Assembly: GCA_040752395.1 (NCBI GenBank)
Contig: JBFMHD010000065.1
Location: 1-12,826, forward strand
Reading direction: 5' to 3'
DNA: 12,826 nucleotides
Origin: JBFMHD01 sp040752395 [NCBI: Candidatus Hydrogenedentota bacterium]
GTDB taxonomy: Bacteria > JBFMHD01
A model generated the notes under the pieces. The model did no database searches, was not told the DNA's origin, and saw only the letters and a program-made list of their open reading frames with translations. The number at the start of each line of letters is the position of its first letter. Position 1 is the stretch's first letter. Below are positions 1 through 6,211 of this stretch, one piece after another. The position numbers were made by a program, and so were the translations under genes.

Positions 1-2
1 GA

Positions 3-373
3 AATATTGAGATTGATATTAAATTAGACCCCAATGTAGAAAAGGTAAAATTTTCACAAGATGAGATTAACAGTATAATCAGAAATCTTTACAGAATGCT
101 ATTGAATCGTTTGACAATCTAAAAAATAAATTAATTATCATAAAGACTATAAACAGGGGTGATTATATTATTTTATCGATAGAAGATAGTGGTGTTGGGA
201 TACAGGATAATATAAAAGACAGGGTTTTTGACCCATTCTTTACAACAAAAGAAAACGGGACCGGCATAGGTTTATCAATTGTAAAAGGAATTATCGAATC
301 AAAAAATGGCAGGATAGAGATTGGGAAATCAGAACTCGGTGGTACCAAGATCGAAGTATACATAAAAAAGTAA
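3..373 (+). pseudogene. Sensor histidine kinase, C-terminal ATPase domain (5' truncated, apparent frameshift)
   Basis: This is the end of a two-component sensor kinase, which would autophosphorylate and pass phosphate to the response regulator encoded 19 nt downstream. Reading from base 3, the frame gives a stretch ending in IIRNLY and then hits TAA at 120-122. From about base 92 another frame continues the domain smoothly: QNAIESFDN completes the N box, DSGVGI (185-202) is the G1 box, then FDPFFTTK and NGTGIGLSIVKG form the F and G2 boxes, ending at TAA 371-373. The two halves join if one T is restored to the TTT run at 88-90, giving NLLQNAIE. The break falls inside the ATP-binding N box, so the DNA as written cannot encode a working kinase. 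A sequencing or assembly error in a homopolymer is as likely as a real mutation. The sensor and dimerisation domains lie outside the window. The family assignment is secure from the G1 and G2 boxes. Confidence 0.85.
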
Positions 374-392
374 GGGATGATAGGAGTAAATT

Positions 393-1781
393 ATGGCACG
401 TAAGATCACATTATTATTTGTTGAGGATGAAGAGAAGTTATTAAATTTACTTAAAATCTCGTTTGAAGGTAAAGATTGTGAGATAAAGATAGCTCAAAAA
501 CCAGGCGAAGCAATGAAGATATTAAATGAGGGTGGGATTGATATACTTGTTACTGATTTAAAGATGCCGGGTATAAGCGGTATGGAGCTACTCAAGTATG
601 CTAAAAAGATAAAGCCCGAGATAGAAGTGGTTATGATGACAGCCTATGCTACTACCCAAACAGCTGTGGAAGCTATGAAAGAAGGAGCCTACGATTACAT
701 TACCAAACCCTTTAAGATGGATGAGATGATTCTACTTATAGATAGGATTGTTGAAAAGATAAATTTAAAAGAGGAAAATAGATTATTACGGGAAGAATTG
801 TCACAGGGTGATTTCAGGGAGATTATTGGTTCTTCAGCAGGGATTGAGAGCGTTCTTGAACGAATTAAAAAAGTTGCTGATTCACCTATAACTGTCCTGA
901 TACAGGGTGAAAGTGGAACTGGTAAAGAACTTGTAGCAAGAGCTATACATAAAAACTCGCAACGAAGGAACGAAAATTATGTATCGGTCAATTGCGCAGC
1001 TATCCCGCGGGAACTTATAGAATCAGAATTATTTGGCCATGAAAAAGGGGCTTTTACTGGAGCGATGGAGATGAGGATAGGGAAATTTGAACTCGCTAAT
1101 AAGGGCACCATATTTCTTGATGAGATAGCAGAACTCTCACTTGAACTTCAATCAAAATTTCTAAGAGTTCTTCAAGAAAGAGAGATAGAGAGGGTTGGTG
1201 GAAATAAAAAAATAAAAGTAGATGTTAGAGTCATAGCTGCAACTAATCGTAATTTACAACAGCTAGTTAAAGAAGGCAGATTCAGAGAAGATTTATATTA
1301 CAGAATAAATGTTTTTCCGATTATTATACCGCCTTTGCGTGAAAGAAAAGAAGATATTACGGTATTAGCAAAATATTTTACTAACAAACATGCTAAAACA
1401 ATAGGACTACAACCAAAAAAAATTGATAATGAGACAATGGATATTATTTTAAGTTATGATTGGCCCGGGAACGTAAGAGAACTACAGAATGCTATGGAGC
1501 ATGCCTGCGTTCTTGCTACAGATGAATATATTTTACAGGAGCATTTACCTGAATATATTCCACGATTAAAAACTACCCAGACCCCAAAGAAAGAGATAGA
1601 GATAGAGATACCAGAGCAGGGTATTAAATTACAGGATGTTGAAAAGGAGTTATTAATAAAAGCTGTGAAAAAAGCGCGTGGCAATCTATCTAAAGCAGCT
1701 CGTCTACTCAGTATATCACGAAGGACACTCGGATATAGATTAAAAAAACATAGATTAGATAATCTTGTTGAAGAACAATGA
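393..1781 (+). CDS. NtrC-family response regulator, sigma-54-dependent activator
   Basis: A 462-residue cytoplasmic activator that, when phosphorylated, would hydrolyse ATP to open sigma-54 RNA polymerase promoter complexes. Residues 1-120 are a receiver domain: acidic pair E11/D12, phosphoacceptor D55 in TDLKMPG, T83 and K105 in the TKPF motif. Residues 142-370 are the AAA+ domain: Walker A GESGTGKE (172-179), the sigma-54-contacting GAFTGA loop (219-224), Walker B GTIFLDEI (238-245) and WPGNVRE (357-363). A Fis-type helix-turn-helix occupies about 430-455. Length and order are standard for the NtrC/AtoC/ZraR group. The ATG is preceded by AGGAG (382-386) at 6 nt. The kinase fragment just upstream is the obvious partner. 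All catalytic motifs are intact, so this regulator should work even if that kinase is broken. The regulon is unknown; the sigma-54 promoter immediately downstream is a candidate target (inference). The linker before the helix-turn-helix carries three GAGATA hexamers encoding EIEIEI. Confidence 0.95.
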   Translation: MARKITLLFVEDEEKLLNLLKISFEGKDCEIKIAQKPGEAMKILNEGGIDILVTDLKMPGISGMELLKYAKKIKPEIEVVMMTAYATTQTAVEAMKEGAYDYITKPFKMDEMILLIDRIVEKINLKEENRLLREELSQGDFREIIGSSAGIESVLERIKKVADSPITVLIQGESGTGKELVARAIHKNSQRRNENYVSVNCAAIPRELIESELFGHEKGAFTGAMEMRIGKFELANKGTIFLDEIAELSLELQSKFLRVLQEREIERVGGNKKIKVDVRVIAATNRNLQQLVKEGRFREDLYYRINVFPIIIPPLRERKEDITVLAKYFTNKHAKTIGLQPKKIDNETMDIILSYDWPGNVRELQNAMEHACVLATDEYILQEHLPEYIPRLKTTQTPKKEIEIEIPEQGIKLQDVEKELLIKAVKKARGNLSKAARLLSISRRTLGYRLKKHRLDNLVEEQ

Positions 1782-1783
1782 GC

Positions 1784-1799
1784 TGGCAAGAATTTTGCT
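1784..1799 (+). promoter_or_regulatory. Near-consensus sigma-54 (-24/-12) promoter
   Basis: The sequence TGGCAAG-AATT-TTGCT matches the sigma-54 consensus TGGCACG-N4-TTGCW with one mismatch. GG (1785-1786) and GC (1797-1798) are exactly 10 nt apart. With the C of GC at -12, transcription would start near 1810, 14 nt before the ATG of the coiled-coil gene at 1824. It sits in the 42-nt gap after the NtrC-type gene and would drive the coiled-coil protein and the GAF-domain activator separately from the two-component genes. The match and location are seen; activity is inferred. Confidence 0.75.
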
Positions 1800-1823
1800 T
1801 TGAATTTTAGATAAAACAGTACT

Positions 1824-2411
1824 ATGAACATACTAATTTTACAGCCCGCATCTTATCTCACACGTCTTTTTTTATTCTTTTTATCTATTTACTTTTTTAT
1901 AACAAATTCTATATTTTCTGCAGATGATACTCTTTATATTAAAATAGCAATGCTTAACAAAGAATTAGATGAAATAGACCTAACTATTATTAAAAATAAT
2001 AATGAAATAGAAAGATTATCACAATCGATAGGGGAATCTGATAGATTAAATCTGGTTAAGAGAATTATAAATAGAAAGAATCTTAAAGAACTACATAAAC
2101 TGATTGAAGAAAATGAAGAAAATAAGAATAAAAAAGTAGAATTATTAAAAATGCGCGAAAATATATATTTTGCAAATATAACAGATAAAGAAGATAAAAT
2201 ACTTGAGATTATGTGTGGCATTTGCTTAAAGAAGAATCAAGAAGAGATAGAAAAACAGAAAACAAAAATAGAAAAAGCTGCTAATGTCGATGAAAAAATG
2301 AAAAACGAGAAAAGATTGATAGAATTGATTAAAGAAACAGATGAGATTCAAAAAAAGTATGAGGTTTTAAATAAAAAATATCAGGAGAAGACCTATGGTA
2401 ATAAAGAATGA
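1824..2411 (+). CDS. Exported or membrane-anchored coiled-coil protein, function unknown
   Basis: A 195-residue protein I cannot assign to a family. Residues 1-33 look like a signal peptide or N-terminal anchor: R14 is followed by a run of about 17 hydrophobic residues to F31, then SADD. The cleavage site is poor by the usual -3/-1 rule, so it may remain anchored in the inner membrane. The rest is highly charged, rich in Lys, Glu, Ile and Asn, with leucine/isoleucine spacing typical of long helices and coiled coil (about 38-190). Two cysteines lie in a short MCGICLKK stretch near residue 135. No enzymatic motif is visible. The start is the first possible one, since TAA lies four codons upstream; there is no clear Shine-Dalgarno, in keeping with a very short leader from the promoter at 1784-1799. 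Its 3' end overlaps the next gene by 17 nt, suggesting coupled translation. It could be a periplasmic signal partner or structural factor; this is only inference. Confidence 0.75.
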   Translation: MNILILQPASYLTRLFLFFLSIYFFITNSIFSADDTLYIKIAMLNKELDEIDLTIIKNNNEIERLSQSIGESDRLNLVKRIINRKNLKELHKLIEENEENKNKKVELLKMRENIYFANITDKEDKILEIMCGICLKKNQEEIEKQKTKIEKAANVDEKMKNEKRLIELIKETDEIQKKYEVLNKKYQEKTYGNKE

Positions 2412-3906
2412 TGAATCTTTAGCAAAAAAATTACAAAGCTTGATTAATCTATCACAGATTATTAATTCATTAAGAAATCTTGACGAGGTTCTGGAAAACA
2501 TACTTATCAGTGCAAGCGAGGTTATGCACTGTGAAGGATGCTCTATATTACTTATTGAGTCAGGGACCGATTATCTTTATTTCCGTGCAGCAACAGGTGA
2601 AAAAAAAGATGATATTAAGAGATACAGACTCAAATTGGGTGAAGGGATTGCAGGCTGGGTCGCTTTATTTGGTGAGCCACTTTTAGTACCGGATGTTAAA
2701 AAAGACAAGAGATTTAAGGAAAGTATATCAAAAGAACTTAATTATCCTACAAAAGACATCTTATGTGTCCCTCTTATTTATAGAGGAAAGATAACCGGTA
2801 CACTTGAGGTTGTGAACTCGTTTAATAGAGAACATTTTACAGAGGAAGATATACCGATATTACAGACATTTGCAAATGGTGTAGCTATTGCGATAGAAAA
2901 CGCAAAATACGTTCAAGACTTAAGTGAAGAGAATATCAAACTAAAACGCGAACTCGATACTAAATTCTCGTTTGATGACATTATAGGCAAAAATTCAAAT
3001 TTGCTTAAAATGATAGAGATAGCTAAACGTATTGCTGATGCAAATGTCACGGTTCTTATCAGAGGTGAATCCGGTACAGGTAAAGAACTTTTAGCACAAT
3101 CTATACATAATGCAAGCTCACGCCGAAATAAACCTTTTATCGCAGTAAATTGTGCAGCTATACCAGAGACACTACTTGAGAGTGAGTTGTTTGGATACGA
3201 AAAAGGAGCGTTCACAGGAGCTTTTGCTCGTAAACCCGGTAAATTTGAACTCGCACATTATGGAACCGTATTCCTTGATGAAATAGGTGAACTCTCACCA
3301 AAACTTCAGGTGAAATTATTAAGGATTTTACAGGAACGTATCGTTGAACGTATCGGCGGGAATGAGGGAGTCCCGGTGGATGTCAGGATTATAGCTGCAA
3401 CTAATAAAAATCTTGAAGAAGAGATTAAAATAGGGATGTTCAGAGAAGATTTATTTTACAGAATAAATGTTATTACACTAAAACTGCCTGCTCTTTGCGA
3501 AAGAATGGAAGATATCCCTTTACTTGTAAACTATTTTATAAATAAACATTCCAGACGACTTAATATCAAAACTAATGGGATAGATAAAGAAGCTGTGGAA
3601 ATGCTTATGCAGTATAACTGGCCAGGCAATATCAGGGAACTTGAAAATGTTATAGAACGCGCAGTGGTTCTTGCTGGTAATGATATGATAACTAAAGAAT
3701 ATGTGGCTTTGCGGAGTGTTGAACAATCAATGCCAGAATATCAGCCAAATATATCTTTAAAGGATGCTCAATTGCGGTTTAAGAAAAAATTTATAAAATT
3801 AGCACTGGAGCGTAATGATAGGAACCAATCAAAAACAGCAAAAGAGTTAAAGATCCAGAGAACATATTTATCAAGACTAATAAAAGAATTAAATGCTACC
3901 CCCTGA
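2395..3906 (+). CDS. GAF-domain sigma-54-dependent transcriptional activator
   Basis: A 503-residue enhancer-binding protein of the NifA/NorR-like layout: a ligand- or redox-sensing GAF domain (about 28-172, with GEGIAGWV at 82-89) in place of a receiver, a short helical linker, an AAA+ domain (about 194-430) and a C-terminal Fis-type helix-turn-helix (about 477-497). Walker A GESGTGKE is at 224-231, the GAFTGA loop at 271-276, Walker B GTVFLDEI at 290-297 and WPGNIRE at 409-415, so ATPase and sigma-54 contact are expected. The usual LPPLRER segment reads LPALCER (365-370), replacing a strongly conserved arginine with C368. The ATG lies inside the preceding gene, after AGGAG (2383-2387), so expression is probably coupled to it. 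The GAF ligand cannot be read from sequence. The second -24/-12 promoter, 116 nt after the stop, is a natural candidate target (inference). Confidence 0.94.
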   Translation: MVIKNDESLAKKLQSLINLSQIINSLRNLDEVLENILISASEVMHCEGCSILLIESGTDYLYFRAATGEKKDDIKRYRLKLGEGIAGWVALFGEPLLVPDVKKDKRFKESISKELNYPTKDILCVPLIYRGKITGTLEVVNSFNREHFTEEDIPILQTFANGVAIAIENAKYVQDLSEENIKLKRELDTKFSFDDIIGKNSNLLKMIEIAKRIADANVTVLIRGESGTGKELLAQSIHNASSRRNKPFIAVNCAAIPETLLESELFGYEKGAFTGAFARKPGKFELAHYGTVFLDEIGELSPKLQVKLLRILQERIVERIGGNEGVPVDVRIIAATNKNLEEEIKIGMFREDLFYRINVITLKLPALCERMEDIPLLVNYFINKHSRRLNIKTNGIDKEAVEMLMQYNWPGNIRELENVIERAVVLAGNDMITKEYVALRSVEQSMPEYQPNISLKDAQLRFKKKFIKLALERNDRNQSKTAKELKIQRTYLSRLIKELNATP

Positions 3907-3999
3907 TGTTTATTTTATACATAGCCTACAAAAAATAAAAACTACAAGCCCCCACCAATGTAAAAATATCTAAAAATATTGTAGATATATATAAAAAAC

Positions 4000-4013
4000 G
4001 TGATAATTATCAC
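4000..4013 (+). promoter_or_regulatory. Perfect 14-bp palindrome, candidate operator
   Basis: GTGATAATTATCAC is perfectly self-complementary over 14 bp. It lies in the 184-nt gap between the GAF activator and the sigma-factor gene, ending 8 nt before the CTGG of the -24/-12 promoter. Its centre is about 41 nt upstream of the predicted start, close for a classical enhancer site (usually 80-200 nt upstream). It could be a repressor operator, a proximal activator site or chance in AT-rich DNA. No regulator can be named. Confidence 0.4.
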
Positions 4014-4021
4014 ATCAGGAC

Positions 4022-4037
4022 TGGTATATCTATTGCA
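4022..4037 (+). promoter_or_regulatory. Sigma-54 (-24/-12) promoter upstream of the sigma-factor gene
   Basis: CTGGTATATCTATTGCA (from 4021) has GG (4023-4024) and GC (4035-4036) at the diagnostic 10-nt spacing, with the full TTGCA -12 block and CTGG -24 core. The CACG part of the -24 element is not conserved (TATA). Transcription would start near 4048, leaving a leader of about 43 nt before ATG 4091. It follows directly after a sigma-54 activator gene. A sigma-70 reading (TTGCAC plus CATAAA at 17 nt) is possible but matches less well. Confidence 0.6.
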
Positions 4038-4090
4038 CAATATTCTGTAACAACTCATAAATCAGCACCACTTATTTTTTCAAGGATACT

Positions 4091-4933
4091 ATGTTTCTAC
4101 ATTTTAAGGAACTGCCAAAAGAATTTTTTAGGAATTTAAATGGTTCTAAATTATTAAGCAAAGAACAAGAAAAAGAACTAATAGAGAGAATAAAAAAAGG
4201 GAGTACAGATGCTTATGAAATTATGGTCAATAATAATCAGAAGCTTGTTTTAAGTATAGTCAGAAAATTTTGCAAGAATGAATTTCAGATAAATGACCTG
4301 ATGCAGGAAGGTAATCTCGGTTTAATGAGGGCTATAAACAAGTTTAATGAGAGAAGAGAGGTAAAATTTTCTACATATGCGACCTGGTGGATAAGGCATC
4401 ACGTTGTCAATGCTATGAATTACAGATTCTCAAATTTCAGATTACCTGTAAAAAAGCTTAAGGTATTAAGAGAGTTCAATAGTTTTATGATACAATTTTT
4501 ACAAAAAAACGGCAGACTCCCTGATGTTATAGAATTAGCCCGGGGCTTGAATATGTCTATGGGCACTGTGAAAAAAATATTAAAACTCACTCGAGGGTAT
4601 TTTCAATTTGATGTATCTTATGGTGATGCTAATAATGATTTAATACCTTTTGAAGAGATAAGCAATAGTGTTAGATGCGAAGAGAATTACGAACCTGCTC
4701 ATAATACCATTAAAAATGATTTAAAAGAGAAACTTTTTGAAGCCTTGAATTTATTACCACTAAAAGTAAAAAGTATGCTACTTTATCGTTATGGCTTTAT
4801 TGATGGAATGTTTCATACACTGAAAGAGACCGGTAAAAGATTTAATATGTCAGCTGAAGCAATAAGACTTTATGAAAAAAAATCATTTGATCGACTTAGA
4901 AATAGATGCCGAAATTTAAAAGAATATTTATAA
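4091..4933 (+). CDS. Alternative sigma-70-family RNA polymerase sigma factor
   Basis: A 280-residue sigma factor lacking region 1.1, the size of group 2/3 factors (RpoS/RpoH-like). Region 1.2 covers about 21-60. Region 2 includes the core-binding DLMQEGNLGLMRAINKF (69-85) and KFSTYATWWIR (92-102). Region 3 is about 141-166, with its own helix-turn-helix. Region 4 runs from about 217 to 272. Melting residues F93, T95, Y96, W99 and W100 are kept. Promoter-reading residues differ: by E. coli RpoD alignment Q437 is H103, T440 is V106 and R441 is N107; in region 4.2 R584 is A255, R586 is A257 and Q589 is L260, with E585 and R588 kept. Its regulon should therefore have non-canonical -10 and -35 boxes (inference). 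The ATG follows AAGGA (4082-4086). A -24/-12 promoter lies upstream, and a HicB-like small frame follows after 10 nt. It is too divergent to name rpoS or rpoH. Confidence 0.92.
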   Translation: MFLHFKELPKEFFRNLNGSKLLSKEQEKELIERIKKGSTDAYEIMVNNNQKLVLSIVRKFCKNEFQINDLMQEGNLGLMRAINKFNERREVKFSTYATWWIRHHVVNAMNYRFSNFRLPVKKLKVLREFNSFMIQFLQKNGRLPDVIELARGLNMSMGTVKKILKLTRGYFQFDVSYGDANNDLIPFEEISNSVRCEENYEPAHNTIKNDLKEKLFEALNLLPLKVKSMLLYRYGFIDGMFHTLKETGKRFNMSAEAIRLYEKKSFDRLRNRCRNLKEYL

Positions 4934-4943
4934 GAGGCAAAAA

Positions 4944-5093
4944 ATGAATGAGGGAACTAAATATGTGAAAATTATTGAATGGTCCAAGGAAGATAGGTGT
5001 TTTATAGGCAGTTATCTAGATACCCTCTTCACTATCGGGCAAAGAGTTTGTGAATGCAATGCAAAAGATTGCATAAAAGTAGGGGCTATTTAA
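4944..5093 (+). CDS. 49-residue HicB-like small protein, probably truncated
   Basis: A short frame with a good ribosome-binding site (GAGG at 4934-4937, 6 nt before ATG) begins 10 nt after the sigma-factor stop. Its N-terminus, TKYVKIIEWSKEDRCFIGS (5-23), resembles the opening strands of HicB-type antitoxin-fold proteins (KYVKIIEWSxED-C-xG-). After residue 23 the resemblance fades: the expected PGLF-GG-HG segment is scrambled and the protein stops at 49 residues, where relatives usually exceed 60. Cysteines sit at 19, 36, 38 and 43. No HicA-like toxin is next to it. It may be a decaying remnant or a small protein cotranscribed with the sigma factor. Its last 8 nt overlap the 3' end of the convergent gene. 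Family assignment is from memory of the motif and moderate. Confidence 0.5.
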   Translation: MNEGTKYVKIIEWSKEDRCFIGSYLDTLFTIGQRVCECNAKDCIKVGAI

Positions 5094-6210
5094 TAAAAGT
5101 TAACTTGCCTTTGCCTTTCCTGCCGTCAACAGTATAAACAAGATAATAATAAACACCGCTTGCTATAACTTGACCATCGCTATCTTTACCATCCCATACT
5201 ATACTTGTTTTATCATTTATATTGAGTGTTATGACTTTTCTTCCACGAGCATCAAAAATATCTATTCTTGATATACCTTTACCTGGAATCCTTTGACAGA
5301 TATCTTCATTAAGGTTGATAGTTACCCCATTACTACCTGAATAGATGAATGGATTAGGATAATTTATTACACTTACTGTTGCAGACTCAAGTCCAAGCAA
5401 AGTTTTTGTTACAAGGTCTACTGTATGGGGTTTACTTATTTTTGTTTCGTAGAATCTAAAGTCATCAATAAATACGCCTGACATTAGTATAGCATCGCCC
5501 ATATCTCCAACGCTGAAATAAATATCTATTATATCACCTGGTATAACAGGGAAACAGTTTGCCAGTATCTGTGTTCTGCCATCAAATTGGGTACCAGTAG
5601 GTTCGTCTGTCCGTAAGAAGAAATCACTGTTAACACTTATTATTTTTCCTGTATTATCATACACAATGTTATAAGATGAAGAAGGTTTTGATGCTTGATA
5701 AGTAATAGCAGTCTGACCAACCTCAAAAAAATAAAAATCATTGAATGTGCTCCCCACGTATTCAGGATATTCCTCGGATAAAAAACAGAATATATAACTT
5801 GCTGTATACATCCCGTCTGGAACTTTTAGTTTAATATGCAACTGGACGCCGTCATCACCTCCGCCATCCATTCCTTTATTGTCCTGTATCCCCTGGTCAT
5901 ACGATGCACCGGTCAGGGTATTAGAGCCAGGTATAAGTCCTATATTACCACAGGTCAACACAGCAAAATTGCTGGACTGATAAGGGAACCCAAGGATATT
6001 ATCACTCCAGATACCATATCCATCATGGTCTGCTGATGTGTCTTTTCCTATAACTTTGAGTTCAGCTAAGAGTATAATTGATGAATCTATTCCCATGGCA
6101 TTAGCAAGTTGAAAAGCAGTTACCCCGGAATCTATAGACCCGGCCAGAAGTGAAAAAGGTGTAGTTACTATGATTAAAATTAAAAGAATTCTTATAAATT
6201 CATCTTTCAT
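5086..6210 (-). CDS. Secreted choice-of-anchor-L domain protein with FlgD-like C-terminal domain
   Basis: A 374-residue exported protein, last gene of the minus-strand operon. Residues 1-23 form a signal peptide (MKDEFIRI, then a hydrophobic run to LLA). The middle (about 30-255) matches the choice-of-anchor-L type: a G-N-I-G/TGASYDQG stretch, an acidic MDGGGDDG loop (114-121) that could bind calcium, and the hallmark SEEYPEYVGSTFND starting at 145. The C-terminal about 90 residues are a FlgD-like/T9SS-type sorting Ig fold: NYPNPF (283-288), IDIFDARGRKV, WDGKD (339-343), a GVYYY strand and a lysine-rich end. Such proteins are usually surface-displayed or released; the ligand is unknown. I chose ATG 6210, 1 nt after the upstream stop, because it starts a signal peptide. 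The frame stays open to an ATG at 6342, but that adds 44 residues within the radical SAM gene and would bury the signal. Confidence 0.85.
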   Translation of the reverse strand: MKDEFIRILLILIIVTTPFSLLAGSIDSGVTAFQLANAMGIDSSIILLAELKVIGKDTSADHDGYGIWSDNILGFPYQSSNFAVLTCGNIGLIPGSNTLTGASYDQGIQDNKGMDGGGDDGVQLHIKLKVPDGMYTASYIFCFLSEEYPEYVGSTFNDFYFFEVGQTAITYQASKPSSSYNIVYDNTGKIISVNSDFFLRTDEPTGTQFDGRTQILANCFPVIPGDIIDIYFSVGDMGDAILMSGVFIDDFRFYETKISKPHTVDLVTKTLLGLESATVSVINYPNPFIYSGSNGVTINLNEDICQRIPGKGISRIDIFDARGRKVITLNINDKTSIVWDGKDSDGQVIASGVYYYLVYTVDGRKGKGKLTFIK

Positions 6211-6211
6211 T

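Noticed and set aside
394-409. Exact TGGCACG -24 element overlapping the start of the NtrC-type gene
   Set aside because: The dinucleotide at the required 10-nt spacing is CA rather than GC and there is no TTGC block, so it is not a sigma-54 promoter; the match is part of the coding start.
1454-1831. Long open frames on the minus strand opposite the NtrC-type gene and other genes
   Set aside because: They lie opposite clear, motif-complete genes, show no family motifs and are shadows of coding bias.
2913-3215. 100-codon minus-strand frame opposite the Walker A/GAFTGA part of the GAF activator
   Set aside because: It mirrors a strongly conserved coding region and has no recognisable protein features.
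3966-3988. Inverted repeat ATATCTA-N9-TAGATAT after the GAF activator gene
   Set aside because: It is almost all A/T with no T tract; common by chance in DNA of this composition and too weak to call a terminator.
5054-5074. Inverted repeat ATGCAAT-N7-ATTGCAT as a terminator for the convergent genes
   Set aside because: The stem is only 7 AT-rich pairs and no T tract follows on either strand; it lies within the HicB-like frame.
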